Shown here one piece after another: positions 1-8,083 of a stretch of DNA of 57,674 nucleotides. The stretch lies in NCBI RefSeq assembly GCF_022825805.1, contig NZ_JAJDWC010000031.1, positions 1 through 57,674 of the forward strand, written 5' to 3'. Each line of letters opens with the position of its first letter. Position 1 is the first letter of the stretch. This DNA comes from Phaeobacter sp. (GTDB lineage: Bacteria; Pseudomonadota; Alphaproteobacteria; Rhodobacterales; Rhodobacteraceae). The position numbers and the translations under genes were made by a program. Below the pieces are notes generated by a model. It did no database searches, had not been told where the DNA came from, and saw only the letters and a list, made by a program, of their open reading frames with translations.

Positions 1-60
1 CGAATACACGTCTTCGAACTTCATAAGTCGAACTTCCTGTAACACTTCTGTCCGCTTCAT
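1..60 (-). CDS. ISNCY-type transposase, N-terminal fragment (cut by window edge)
   Basis: The minus strand reads ATG at 60-58 followed by 19 sense codons to the window edge. The peptide begins MKRTEVLQEVRLMKFEDVYS, which resembles the start of ISNCY-family transposases (MKRxEVLQEIRKMRFEEAY from memory of the family). A strong ribosome binding site, AAAGGAGG, lies just upstream on the minus strand (about 65-72). Only 20 residues are visible, so the family call rests on this short match, and whether the element is intact cannot be judged. Confidence 0.6.
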   Translation of the reverse strand, partial: MKRTEVLQEVRLMKFEDVYS

Positions 61-156
61 AACGCCTCCTTTCGGAGACATGATAAAACCGGACAGATCG
101 CATGTTACCTACACCGGACATATCGCTTGTTAGCGACAAACATCTGACATCACAGT
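61..156. mobile_element. IS flank upstream of the transposase start
   Basis: This stretch between the transposase start and the crtI promoter holds two related copies of a short motif, CCGGACAGATCGC near 90-102 and CCGGACATATCGC near 114-126. Repeated motifs of this kind are common at IS termini. The exact end of the element is not resolved. The region also contains one TGT-N12-ACA match at 103-120. Confidence 0.4.
103..120. promoter_or_regulatory. TGT-N12-ACA PpsR/CrtJ-type box (distal, crtI)
   Basis: TGTTACCTACACCGGACA matches the TGT-N12-ACA consensus of the PpsR/CrtJ repressor. It overlaps the IS-like repeats, so it may be a chance match and is weaker than the site at 157-174. Confidence 0.4.
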
Positions 157-174
157 TGTAAACAAAACTAGACA
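157..174. promoter_or_regulatory. PpsR/CrtJ box upstream of crtI
   Basis: TGTAAACAAAACTAGACA is an exact TGT-N12-ACA match 16 bp before the crtI start codon. PpsR is encoded at 40526-41938. Boxes of this type repress crt and bch genes under oxygen or light in Rhodobacter. Confidence 0.75.
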
Positions 175-190
175 TATGTAGCCTGTAGAT

Positions 191-1771
191 ATGGATAGCT
201 CTCGTTTTTGCTCTGATGCGGATCATGCGGTTGTCATCGGCGCCGGCCTTGGTGGGCTGGCCGCCGCCATGAGATTGGGCGCGCGGGGCTACCGCGTGAC
301 TGTGCTGGATCGGTTGAAAACGCCCGGTGGCCGGGCGAGCGCGATCTGGTCGGGAGGGCACCGGTTCGATCTTGGTCCCACCATCGTGACGGTGCCACAG
401 GTGTTCGAAGAGCTCTGGGCGGCCTGCGGGCGCAGTTTTTCGCGTGATATCGATTTGCGGCCGATGGATCCGTTCTATGAAATCCGTTGGCCTGATGGCT
501 CGTCCTTTCAGGCGCGGGGATCCACCTCTGCGATGGAAGCAGAGGTGGCGCGGCTGTCGCCCAGGGATGTGTCCGGATATCTGGCGTTTTTGCGAGATGC
601 TGAGGCCCGGTATGAATTCGGGTTTGAGGATCTGGGCCGCCGCCCGATGCATCAGCTGTGGGAGCTGATCAAGGTGCTGCCAAAGTTTGCCTGGTATCGT
701 GCGGATCGGTCGATCTATGCCCATGCGGCGCGCCGGGTGCGCGACCCCAGGCTGCGTATGGCGTTGAGCTTTCATCCTTTGTTCATTGGCGGAGATCCCA
801 CCAAAGTCACTTCCATGTATGCGTTGGTTGCGCATTTGGAAAAGCAGTTTGGCGTACATTATGCCATGGGCGGCGTTGAGGCGATTGCCAAGGCGATGGT
901 GCGCATCATCGAAGCGCAGGGTGGGTGTTTGCGTCAGGAATGCCAGGTTGACGAAATCCTGCTGGAGCCAGCTGCCAGATCCTCAGGGTCCACCCGATCA
1001 GCCGGAGCCGCACGCGGGGTCCGCCTGGAAGATGGCACCGAGATCGCGGCAGATATCGTCGTGTCGAATGCCGATCCTGGCCACACCTACGACCATTTGT
1101 TGCGGCGTCATTCCAAACGCCGCTGGAGCACTCGAAAACTGACAAAGGCCCGGTGGTCGATGGGGTTGTTCGTCTGGTATTTTGGGACCCGGGGCACGCG
1201 AGACATGTGGCAGGATGTGGGTCATCACACCATTCTGAGCGGGCCGCGCTATCGCCGGTTGTTGCGTGACATCTTTCGCAAAGGCCACTTGGCCGATGAT
1301 ATGAGCCTTTATCTGCATCGCCCCAGCGTCACAGACGGCAGCGTCGCGCCGGAAGGTGATGATACGTTCTATGCGCTGTCGCCGGTGCCGCATTTGGGGT
1401 GGGACAACGGCGTTGATTGGAAACAGCAGGCCGAACGCTATCGCCAGCGGGTGCTGGAGGTGTTGGAGGCCGGACCATTGCCTGGGTTGACGGATCGGCT
1501 GTCGCAATCGCTGGTCTTTACGCCAGAAAATTTCCGAAGCCGCTATCTCAGCCCTCTTGGCTGTGGGTTCTCGCTGGAACCGCGGATCCTGCAGTCTGCG
1601 TGGTTTCGTCCACACAATGTGTCAGAGGAGGCCAAGGGGTTGTTCCTGGTTGGTGCGGGCACCCATCCGGGCGCGGGGCTGCCGGGTGTGATTTCTGCGG
1701 CGGAGGTGCTGGACCAGTTGGTGCCTGATCCGGCCATCGCCCACATCGAAGCCGTGAGGGCCGCAGAATGA
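191..1771 (+). CDS. crtI: Phytoene desaturase CrtI
   Basis: 526 residues. Performs successive desaturations of phytoene toward neurosporene in the spheroidene-type carotenoid pathway, at the membrane and with FAD. The N-terminus carries the Rossmann dinucleotide motif VVIGAGLGGLAAAMRLG (about residues 14-30) followed by PGGRA, and the C-terminus has the family signature FLVGAGTHPGAGLPGV. The length is normal for bacterial CrtI. The stop overlaps the crtB start (ATGA at 1768-1771), so the two are translationally coupled. No clear ribosome binding site is visible before the ATG at 191. In Rhodobacter this gene is usually divergent from crtA, but here an IS fragment lies upstream. Confidence 0.96.
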   Translation: MDSSRFCSDADHAVVIGAGLGGLAAAMRLGARGYRVTVLDRLKTPGGRASAIWSGGHRFDLGPTIVTVPQVFEELWAACGRSFSRDIDLRPMDPFYEIRWPDGSSFQARGSTSAMEAEVARLSPRDVSGYLAFLRDAEARYEFGFEDLGRRPMHQLWELIKVLPKFAWYRADRSIYAHAARRVRDPRLRMALSFHPLFIGGDPTKVTSMYALVAHLEKQFGVHYAMGGVEAIAKAMVRIIEAQGGCLRQECQVDEILLEPAARSSGSTRSAGAARGVRLEDGTEIAADIVVSNADPGHTYDHLLRRHSKRRWSTRKLTKARWSMGLFVWYFGTRGTRDMWQDVGHHTILSGPRYRRLLRDIFRKGHLADDMSLYLHRPSVTDGSVAPEGDDTFYALSPVPHLGWDNGVDWKQQAERYRQRVLEVLEAGPLPGLTDRLSQSLVFTPENFRSRYLSPLGCGFSLEPRILQSAWFRPHNVSEEAKGLFLVGAGTHPGAGLPGVISAAEVLDQLVPDPAIAHIEAVRAAE

Positions 1772-2799
1772 TTGACCCTAAGGATATGGCCCATTGCCGA
1801 GAGGCGATCCGAACCGGCTCCTACTCTTTTCACGCCGCATCACGGTTGCTGCCGGGGCGCATACGGGATCCGTCTCTGGCGCTTTATGCGTTTTGCCGGT
1901 TGGCGGATGACGCGGTTGATGAACATGATGACAAGGCAGCAGCTGTTTTGCGCCTGCGGGAGCGGTTGGATTGCGTGTATGCTGGGCGGCCGCAGAACAC
2001 ACCGGCTGACCGCGCCTTTGCTGCCATTGTCGAAGAGTTCGAGATGCCGATGGCGCTGCCGGATGCGTTGCTGGAGGGGTTGGCCTGGGACGCCCAGGGT
2101 CGGGAGTATCGCAGCCTGTCGGATCTGCGCAGCTATTGTGCGCGGGTTGCTGCAGCGGTCGGGGTGATGATGTGTGTGCTGATGCGTGTGCGCGATGCAG
2201 ATGCTTTGGCGCGGGCCGCGGATCTTGGTGTGGCGATGCAGTTGACCAATATCGTTCGCGACATCGGCGAGGATGCGCGTGCCCGGCGCATGTATCTGCC
2301 GCTGGATTGGTTGGCGCATGCGGGTCTTCGGAAAGAAGACATATGGCGCAACCCGCGCCCGCATCCGGCGCTGGCGGCCATTGCGGGCCAGCTTTTGGGG
2401 GAGGCCCGCGCGCTGTATGAACAGTCGGAAGCCGGGATTGCGGCCCTGCCGTTCGCCGCGCGGCCCGGTATTTTTGCCGCGCGCTATGCCTATGCCGGGA
2501 TCGGAGATGTGGTGGCGCGCAATGGCTATGACAGTGTCACTCAAAGAGCGGTGACACGTCGGCACCAAAAGCTCGGATGGTTGGCGCTTTCGGTGCTGCG
2601 GTCCATGTCGGTGACAGTGATGCCACAATCGGCTGTATTGCACCGCAAGCCGCTGCCGGAGACAGCGTTTCTTGTCGCGGCCGCAGCACATCGGGGGGCG
2701 CAGCCCAGCTGGGCAGATCAACGCTCTGCCGAGTTGCTTGCAGTTCTTGCGCAGTTGGAGCAGACAGACCGGGACAAACGTGTTGCAAGGCTGGCGTAG
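1768..2799 (+). CDS. crtB: Phytoene synthase CrtB
   Basis: 343 residues. Condenses two geranylgeranyl diphosphates to phytoene, the first committed step to carotenoids. The trans-isoprenyl diphosphate synthase head-to-head fold is recognisable from the first Asp-rich motif (LADDAVDEHDD, about residues 47-57) and the second (TNIVRDIGEDARARRMYLP, about 156-174). It overlaps crtI by four bases and is followed three bases later by tspO, so crtI-crtB-tspO is one transcription unit. Confidence 0.96.
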   Translation: MIDPKDMAHCREAIRTGSYSFHAASRLLPGRIRDPSLALYAFCRLADDAVDEHDDKAAAVLRLRERLDCVYAGRPQNTPADRAFAAIVEEFEMPMALPDALLEGLAWDAQGREYRSLSDLRSYCARVAAAVGVMMCVLMRVRDADALARAADLGVAMQLTNIVRDIGEDARARRMYLPLDWLAHAGLRKEDIWRNPRPHPALAAIAGQLLGEARALYEQSEAGIAALPFAARPGIFAARYAYAGIGDVVARNGYDSVTQRAVTRRHQKLGWLALSVLRSMSVTVMPQSAVLHRKPLPETAFLVAAAAHRGAQPSWADQRSAELLAVLAQLEQTDRDKRVARLA

Positions 2800-2802
2800 G
2801 CG

Positions 2803-3267
2803 ATGGATTGGTTATTGTTCCTGACATTCCTGGGGGCTTGTATGGCGGCGGCGGCCACTGGGGCGATGTTTGAGCCTGGCTCGTGGTATGCAGCTCTGCG
2901 CAAACCTGTGTGGACACCGCCAAATTGGCTTTTCCCGGTGGCTTGGTTTGTCCTTTATATCTGCATGTCCGTCGCCGCAGCGCGTGTTGCGGTGCTGCCA
3001 GACAGCGGTCAGGCGATGGCGTTGTGGTCGTTGCAGATTGCGTTGAATACGCTTTGGACACCGGTTTTCTTCGGCCTGCGACGCATGAAGGCAGCGCTGA
3101 TTGTGGTGTCCTGTCTCTGGCTGGCGGTTGCCGCCACCCTTTATGTGTTCTGGCAGCTTGACCCCGTCGCAGGTGCGCTGTTTGTGCCCTATCTTCTGTG
3201 GGTCAGCATTGCGACCGCGTTGAACGAGGCGGTTTTGCGGCTCAACCCTGGTGATCAGGTGGGTTGA
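2803..3267 (+). CDS. tspO: Tryptophan-rich sensory protein TspO
   Basis: 154 residues with five predicted membrane helices and the TspO/MBR core WYAALRKPVWTPPNWLFP (about residues 28-45). In Rhodobacter sphaeroides TspO is an outer-membrane-associated tetrapyrrole-binding protein that tunes expression of photosynthesis genes in response to oxygen. Its place after crtB in the PGC is the usual one in Rhodobacteraceae. A strong stem-loop overlaps its stop codon, and crtC converges on it. Confidence 0.93.
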   Translation: MDWLLFLTFLGACMAAAATGAMFEPGSWYAALRKPVWTPPNWLFPVAWFVLYICMSVAAARVAVLPDSGQAMALWSLQIALNTLWTPVFFGLRRMKAALIVVSCLWLAVAATLYVFWQLDPVAGALFVPYLLWVSIATALNEAVLRLNPGDQVG

Positions 3268-3270
3268 GCC
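3239..3270. terminator. Stem-loop at the tspO/crtC convergence
   Basis: GGCTCAACCC (3239-3248) pairs perfectly with GGGTTGAGCC (3261-3270) around a 12-nt loop, spanning the tspO stop. A second 6-bp stem, TCGCGG/CCGCGA, follows at 3273-3290. There is no clear T-tract, so this could end transcription from both sides or protect 3' ends. Confidence 0.5.
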
Positions 3271-3312
3271 TGTCGCGGAAAATGCCGCGAGCAATACTGG
3301 CGATTGCCGGAC

Positions 3313-4251
3313 TTATGGATCTGCAAACTGCCAGCCGGGACGGCGCGGCACCCGCATGGCGATCATCGGCTTCAACCAGGGCTGCCTGAACCGGCGCAGA
3401 TCAAGGGCCTCATGGACACCATCGTGCCAACGCCCCCCTAGCTGGGTGCGGACGACCGAGCGGCAATAAAACGGCGCGTCCAGCATGGCCTTGGTCTGGG
3501 TTGGGCGGCTGTTTGCGTCCCCACGGGTGTCGCGCCGTACCATCCAGAGAGAGCGGGCCATCGGTCTGCGATCCGGCAGCGCAATCGGGGTGACTGTGCC
3601 GTTTCGATCGAAATGAACTGCAGCGCTCAGCGTGCTGCCATCCAACCGATCGGCATCATAGAACGCAACGGCGCCATCGTCGGTGGGAAAACGGGCCCAG
3701 GTCCAATAGGAAAAATCCTGTTCCAGTGCGCGGGTGCCGAAATTGGCGTCGAAATACCCGTGGCCTGCCCATTTCACCCCACGGTTCAGATCAACCTCAA
3801 TGCGGGCAGAGGGGGCAAATGGACGCCAAATGTGACAGCCATCTGGAGTCAAAGGCAGCTCATCTGAACTGAGCGCATCGGGATAGAGGCGGATTTGGCC
3901 TTGCACACGACCGGGAATGGGTGGAGCGGCCCATTCGTCTACATCCACCAGCAGCGTCTTGCCGCTCCATTGCAAGTGGCTGGGCCCAACCACAAACGTC
4001 GTTTCGCTCTGACGCAATGCGCGCTGCCCCCGGTCTGTCATCGTGAACCGTCCACCTGGGCCATAGGTGGCGACATTTATGCAGACGTGGTTTTCCGGAT
4101 TGCGTCGCCCGGACCATCGGTACCAGGGTGAGAAGACCGATCCGATGAAGGCGATGACCGAGATTGCGTAGGTGCCGCAATCGGAGATCCCGTCGATGTA
4201 CCACCACGCATATCCGTTTGCGGGAACGGCCAGGTCAAACCGAGGTCCTTG
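3313..4251 (-). CDS. crtC: Carotenoid 1,2-hydratase (hydroxyneurosporene synthase) CrtC; start unresolved
   Basis: Adds water to the C1-C2 double bond of neurosporene or lycopene. Recognised by GYAWWYIDGISDCG near the N-terminus, GSVFSPWYRWSGRRNPENH, YGPGGRFTMTDRG and GYFDANFGTRALEQDFSYW. Conserved sequence begins near 4215, and family proteins start about a dozen residues earlier, near the 5' coordinate given here. However, this frame has no ATG, GTG or TTG between 4215 and 4530; the only ATG is at 4533, which would add a long tail unlike the family. A CTG lies at 4233-4231. The open frame runs on inside the 3' end of crtD, which overlaps crtC in another frame. Either a rare start codon is used or the junction contains a frameshift. 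Confidence 0.85.
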   Translation of the reverse strand, partial: QGPRFDLAVPANGYAWWYIDGISDCGTYAISVIAFIGSVFSPWYRWSGRRNPENHVCINVATYGPGGRFTMTDRGQRALRQSETTFVVGPSHLQWSGKTLLVDVDEWAAPPIPGRVQGQIRLYPDALSSDELPLTPDGCHIWRPFAPSARIEVDLNRGVKWAGHGYFDANFGTRALEQDFSYWTWARFPTDDGAVAFYDADRLDGSTLSAAVHFDRNGTVTPIALPDRRPMARSLWMVRRDTRGDANSRPTQTKAMLDAPFYCRSVVRTQLGGRWHDGVHEALDLRRFRQPWLKPMIAMRVPRRPGWQFADP

Positions 4252-5705
4252 GCGATCGTTTCGGCCGCGTGCCGTCCGGAGAGCGCAGCCATTGGAACCC
4301 CCGCTCCAGGATGGGTGCCGCCGCCCGCCAGATAAATCCCGCGCATGCGTGTCTTGGCGGTGGGTCTGCGAAAGGTCGCCATCAGCGCATGTGGGCTCTG
4401 CCCGTAGAGGGATCCGAGACTGTGAGGAAAGAGCCGCGCGAAATCCTGCGGACTGCTGAGCTGCTGCGCCGTCGGAAACGGGCTGAGCCCGGCGCCAAAA
4501 CTTGCCAGGGCGGAGCGAATGCGAGTCAGACATGTGGTGTCCTCCTTCCAGGTGGTGCCCGCGGTCATCGGCGCGGCGTTTTCGATGATTTCAAAGCGTT
4601 CAGGTCCCGCCGGTGGGGGCGAGGTGTCGCTGCGATCCTGTGCGCAGAGATACAGCGTCGCCCGGCGGGGCGGTTGCCGTTCGGCAATCGGATCAAATTC
4701 CTGTCTGGGATCATCGGTGAAGAACAGATTGTGATGCGCGAGCTTCGGCCCGCTCCATTGCGCTGCGCAGGCCAGAACATGGGCTGACAGCGATCGATGT
4801 TCGAGCGGGGCGGGTTTCACGGCGTCCATCAGGTCGGAGCCGAGCGCGCCCTGATCCAAGGCACGCGGGTCGCCATTGAACACAATCACATCAGCGTCGA
4901 GCGACTGCCCCGCGTCGGTCACGACGGTCGATGCGCCAGCTTCGTTGATCTGCACCCGCCGGACCAATTCGTTGAACCGCAACTCCGCGCCATTTTGAAC
5001 GAGCAGATCCGCCAAGGCCGCAGGCAGGCGATGCATCCCCCCGCGAATGCGCCAAACCCCCATTTCTTCGGCGCGCCAGATCAACGACAGAAGCGCCGGC
5101 GACTGATAGGGAGTTCCACCCACGTAGGTTGCATAGCGCCCAAACAACTGCTGCAGCCGGGGGTCGCCGAAGCGTCCGGACAGCAGCCTAGCCAGGGAAA
5201 GATGCGGTGCCATGTCCAAGGCCAATCGCGGATGGCGCAGCACCGCGTGCGTGGCGTGGAGCTGTGATGGCGCAGGCATCTGCATGATCGGTGCGCTGAA
5301 CGCATCAAACAGACGCTGCGCCGCAGCCCGGAACCTTAGGAATGCGTCCGCATCTTTCGGGCCAGCAAAGGTGGCGATGGCGCGGGCGTTTGCTTCTGGG
5401 TCCCCGACAAGATCAAGCTGGCTGCCGTCGCGCCAGAAATGACGGGCCAAAAGCTGTTCTTGTACGAGGTCGAGATCGGCGTTTAGATTGCGCCCAAGTG
5501 CTGCGAACAGATCCCGGATCACGGGCAACAGCGTGAGCACGGTTGGCCCGGTGTCAACGGGACCAAGATTGCTTGGCTTGGTGCGAATTTTGCCGCCTGG
5601 GTGGACCTGCGCCTCAATCACGGTGACATCAAGCCCAAGGGCGCGCATGTAAACTGCGGTTGACAGACCGCCAATTCCTGCACCGATCACAATGGCTTTT
5701 TTCAT
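4077..5705 (-). CDS. crtD: Methoxyneurosporene (hydroxyneurosporene) desaturase CrtD
   Basis: 542 residues. Introduces the 3,4 double bond into hydroxylated or methoxylated neurosporene using FAD. The N-terminal motif is MKKAIVIGAGIGGLSTAVYM, and the C-terminal signature is YLAGGGTHPGAGVPMAALSG, as in CrtI/CrtD oxidases. Homologs end soon after this point, near GRHAAETIAKDLG. Here the frame continues for about 53 Ser/Thr/Pro-rich residues that read the start of crtC out of frame, so the tail is probably not under protein-level selection. It is divergent from crtE across an intergenic region with two PpsR boxes. Confidence 0.93.
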   Translation of the reverse strand: MKKAIVIGAGIGGLSTAVYMRALGLDVTVIEAQVHPGGKIRTKPSNLGPVDTGPTVLTLLPVIRDLFAALGRNLNADLDLVQEQLLARHFWRDGSQLDLVGDPEANARAIATFAGPKDADAFLRFRAAAQRLFDAFSAPIMQMPAPSQLHATHAVLRHPRLALDMAPHLSLARLLSGRFGDPRLQQLFGRYATYVGGTPYQSPALLSLIWRAEEMGVWRIRGGMHRLPAALADLLVQNGAELRFNELVRRVQINEAGASTVVTDAGQSLDADVIVFNGDPRALDQGALGSDLMDAVKPAPLEHRSLSAHVLACAAQWSGPKLAHHNLFFTDDPRQEFDPIAERQPPRRATLYLCAQDRSDTSPPPAGPERFEIIENAAPMTAGTTWKEDTTCLTRIRSALASFGAGLSPFPTAQQLSSPQDFARLFPHSLGSLYGQSPHALMATFRRPTAKTRMRGIYLAGGGTHPGAGVPMAALSGRHAAETIAKDLGLTWPFPQTDMRGGTSTGSPIAAPTQSRSSPSSDRSSHPGTDGPGDAIRKTTSA

Positions 5706-5804
5706 GGGTGTGTCATTTCTGAAATATTGAATTGCCTGGAAAATTCACAGAGGCGGCGTGCCAAATGGCCCCTTCCGCTCAATAGTTGACTCCGCTCAGA
5801 CAAA

Positions 5805-5822
5805 TGTCCAATGTAATTTACA
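5805..5822. promoter_or_regulatory. PpsR/CrtJ box, crtD-crtE intergenic, site 1
   Basis: TGTCCAATGTAATTTACA is an exact TGT-N12-ACA match, separated by 6 bp from the next box. The pair lies between the divergent crtDC and crtEF genes and could control both. Confidence 0.75.
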
Positions 5823-5828
5823 CATACA

Positions 5829-5846
5829 TGTAATTTTTGAATTACA
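5829..5846. promoter_or_regulatory. PpsR/CrtJ box, crtD-crtE intergenic, site 2
   Basis: TGTAATTTTTGAATTACA is a near-perfect palindrome (TGTAATT/AATTACA) fitting TGT-N12-ACA, 21 bp before the crtE start. It is probably the higher-affinity half of the pair. Confidence 0.8.
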
Positions 5847-5867
5847 CATGCGGAGGCACCGGGTGGC

Positions 5868-6734
5868 ATGAAAGATCGACTGCAGCAGCGTATCGACACA
5901 GCATTGGCCCGGGCGACGCGTTCCCCTGCGCCGCAACAACTGGCGGAGGCCTTGACCTATGCGGTCAATCCGGGAGGAGCGCGCATTCGGCCCACAGTCT
6001 TGATGCAGGTGGCGTCCGCCTGCGGCGACCCTGATCCACAAGCAAGCGAAGCCGCCGCTGCCGCGCTGGAACTGATCCATTGCGCCAGTCTGGTCCACGA
6101 CGATCTTCCATGTTTTGACGATGCCGACCTGCGTCGCGGCAAACCCAGCCTGCATCGCGCATACAGCCAGCCGATTGCTGTGCTGGCAGGGGACAGTTTG
6201 ATCCTAGCAGCGTTCGAGACGCTGTCAGATATCACTGACACACGCAAAGCGATTGCCCTGGTTCGCCATCTGGCGCGCTATACCGGGATGCCAAATGGGA
6301 TCTGTGCCGGGCAGGGATGGGAAAGCGAAGAGACCGTCGATCTGTCAGCCTACCATCAGGCCAAAACTGGCGCCTTGTTCATTGCTGCGACCGAAATGGG
6401 GGCCATTGCCGCCGATCAGGACCCGGCACCCTGGCAAGATCTCGGCGCGATGATTGGTGAGGCGTTTCAGGTCGCAGATGATCTGCGTGATGCGCTGTAT
6501 GATGAACAGACGCTCGGCAAACCTGCAGGTCAGGATGTGATCCACGACCGGCCCAACGCGGTGAACCAATTTGGTGTGGGCGGCGCGATTGAGATTTTGC
6601 AGGATATTCTGGCCGGGGCGATTGCCTCCATCCCGGCTTGTCCCGGGGAAGCGGCACTGGCGCAGCTGGTGCGCAAAACGGCGGAGAAACTGACGCCGGT
6701 CACCGGGGACAGCCAAAGAGTTCCAGGTGAGTGA
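5868..6734 (+). CDS. crtE: Geranylgeranyl diphosphate synthase CrtE
   Basis: 288 residues. Makes the C20 diphosphate that feeds both carotenoids (via CrtB) and the bacteriochlorophyll tail (via BchG/BchP). The first Asp-rich motif is HDDLPCFDDAD (about residues 77-87), and the second is in QVADDLRDALYD. The ATG follows a CGGAGG ribosome binding site. The stop overlaps the GTG start of crtF by eight bases. Confidence 0.95.
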   Translation: MKDRLQQRIDTALARATRSPAPQQLAEALTYAVNPGGARIRPTVLMQVASACGDPDPQASEAAAAALELIHCASLVHDDLPCFDDADLRRGKPSLHRAYSQPIAVLAGDSLILAAFETLSDITDTRKAIALVRHLARYTGMPNGICAGQGWESEETVDLSAYHQAKTGALFIAATEMGAIAADQDPAPWQDLGAMIGEAFQVADDLRDALYDEQTLGKPAGQDVIHDRPNAVNQFGVGGAIEILQDILAGAIASIPACPGEAALAQLVRKTAEKLTPVTGDSQRVPGE

Positions 6735-7830
6735 CACGCTGGGAGCCGGACCGCCGCCGGGCAGAACCTTGCGGCAGCGTTGGTTGGATGTGCTGGCGGA
6801 TCGCGGGTTTCATCGCTTGGCGGCGCGGGTTCCGGGGCTGAGGTCGATCGCGCGTCGTGAAGGCGCGGAGATGTTTGATCTGGTCGCGGGTTTTGTGAAT
6901 TCACAGGTTCTGTCTGCTCTCTTGAAATTGCAGGTTTTGGATCATCTTCGGGATGCGCCGCTGCAGGTTGCGGATCTGGCGCGTCGTTGCGGAGCTGCGC
7001 CGGAGCGGCTGCAGGTTTTGTGCCAGGCGGGCGCGGCGCTGGGTCTGCTGCGCCAGCGCGGGGATGGCTGTTGGGATCTGACGCGCAAGGGTGCGGTTCT
7101 GCCTCACGTGCCGGGGCTGCGGGGTATGATCGAACACCACGATATTCTGTACCGGGATCTGGCCCAACCAGAGGTGTTTTTTGCACGCCCCACCGAGACC
7201 GAGTTGGCGGCATTCTGGCCCTATGTGTTTGGAGCAGGTGCTGTGAACGATCAGCCCACTGCGCAGCGATTCTCTGATCTGATGTCGCAGTCGCAGTCTT
7301 TGGTTGCGGAAGAGACGCTGGCGTGTCGCCCGTTGCGCGGTGTGCGCACGTTGCTGGATGTTGGCGGAGGTCAGGGTCGTTTTTTACGGTCGGTTGCGAA
7401 GTGTCATCCAAAATTGACGCTCCAGCTGTTTGACCTGCCTCAGGTGGTTGCCAACCTGCCAGACGATACCGGTCGGATAGAGGTTTTCCCTGGCTCTTTT
7501 CGTGATGACCCGCTGCCAGTGGGTGCGGATGCGATCAGCCTGGTCCGGGTTTTGTATGACCACGATGACGATACGGTCGCACAGTTATTACAGCGTGTTT
7601 TCAATGCGCTACCCTCTGGTGGGAAGATCATTGTGTCTGAGCCGATGCTGACAGGTCAGCGGGCAACTGATGTGTATTTTGCGGTTTACACCCTCGCTAT
7701 GGGAACAGGGCGGACGCGCAGTGCAGACCAGATCGGAACCATGCTGCGCGAGGTTGGATTCGTGCGGGTGAACTGCCTGAACACACACCGGAAATACATC
7801 ACTGAAGTGGTTGTCGCTTCAAAACCATAG
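6727..7830 (+). CDS. crtF: Demethylspheroidene (hydroxyneurosporene) O-methyltransferase CrtF
   Basis: 367 residues. Methylates the C1 hydroxyl of the carotenoid using S-adenosylmethionine. It has an N-terminal helical dimerisation region and a C-terminal Rossmann methyltransferase fold with the SAM motif LLDVGGGQGRFLRSVAKCHP (about residues 211-230) and the post-motif SLVRVLYDHDDD. It starts with GTG at 6727, inside the end of crtE, indicating coupled translation. It is followed by the bchC promoter region. Confidence 0.95.
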   Translation: MSDTLGAGPPPGRTLRQRWLDVLADRGFHRLAARVPGLRSIARREGAEMFDLVAGFVNSQVLSALLKLQVLDHLRDAPLQVADLARRCGAAPERLQVLCQAGAALGLLRQRGDGCWDLTRKGAVLPHVPGLRGMIEHHDILYRDLAQPEVFFARPTETELAAFWPYVFGAGAVNDQPTAQRFSDLMSQSQSLVAEETLACRPLRGVRTLLDVGGGQGRFLRSVAKCHPKLTLQLFDLPQVVANLPDDTGRIEVFPGSFRDDPLPVGADAISLVRVLYDHDDDTVAQLLQRVFNALPSGGKIIVSEPMLTGQRATDVYFAVYTLAMGTGRTRSADQIGTMLREVGFVRVNCLNTHRKYITEVVVASKP

Positions 7831-7858
7831 AAACGCTCAGTTTCGTGGACAAACTGCA

Positions 7859-7876
7859 TGTCTATTTTGATTGACA
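7859..7876. promoter_or_regulatory. PpsR/CrtJ box upstream of bchC, site 1
   Basis: TGTCTATTTTGATTGACA is an exact TGT-N12-ACA match. It also contains a TTGACA hexamer (7871-7876) that could serve as a -35 element, so repressor binding would block polymerase. Confidence 0.85.
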
Positions 7877-7884
7877 TGTGAATA

Positions 7885-7902
7885 TGTAAACATAGACTGA
7901 CA
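7885..7902. promoter_or_regulatory. PpsR/CrtJ box upstream of bchC, site 2
   Basis: TGTAAACATAGACTGACA is an exact TGT-N12-ACA match, 8 bp after site 1. This tandem arrangement is the classic CrtJ/PpsR operator of the bchC promoter in Rhodobacter. Confidence 0.85.
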
Positions 7903-8025
7903 TATACGGAGTAACGTCTTACTGACGTCTGACAGTCCGTTTTGGTTGGCGTGTAGGGCTGGATCGTTTGTCGATGATCTGGCCAGAGCCAACGGCGATT
8001 GATGCAAACCACAAAGGTGCACGCG

Positions 8026-8055
8026 CCAGGGCTGACCAAGGCTGACCAGGGCTGA
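8026..8055 (+). repeat. Three tandem 10-bp repeats in the bchC leader
   Basis: CCAGGGCTGA, CCAAGGCTGA and CCAGGGCTGA follow each other without spacers. One helical turn per unit puts all copies on the same DNA face. They lie between the PpsR boxes and the bchC ribosome binding site (GGGGAGGG, 8071-8078). Function unknown. Confidence 0.6.
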
Positions 8056-8083
8056 AACGATAACTCCGCAGGGGAGGGAATTG

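Noticed and set aside
4252-4533. Extension of crtC to an ATG at 4533
   Set aside because: The added residues read crtD out of frame and do not resemble any CrtC N-terminus, although this is the only ATG in the frame.
5812-5828. A third PpsR-like site, TGT-N11-ACA, between crtD and crtE
   Set aside because: The spacing is 11, not 12, and it overlaps the exact match at 5805-5822.
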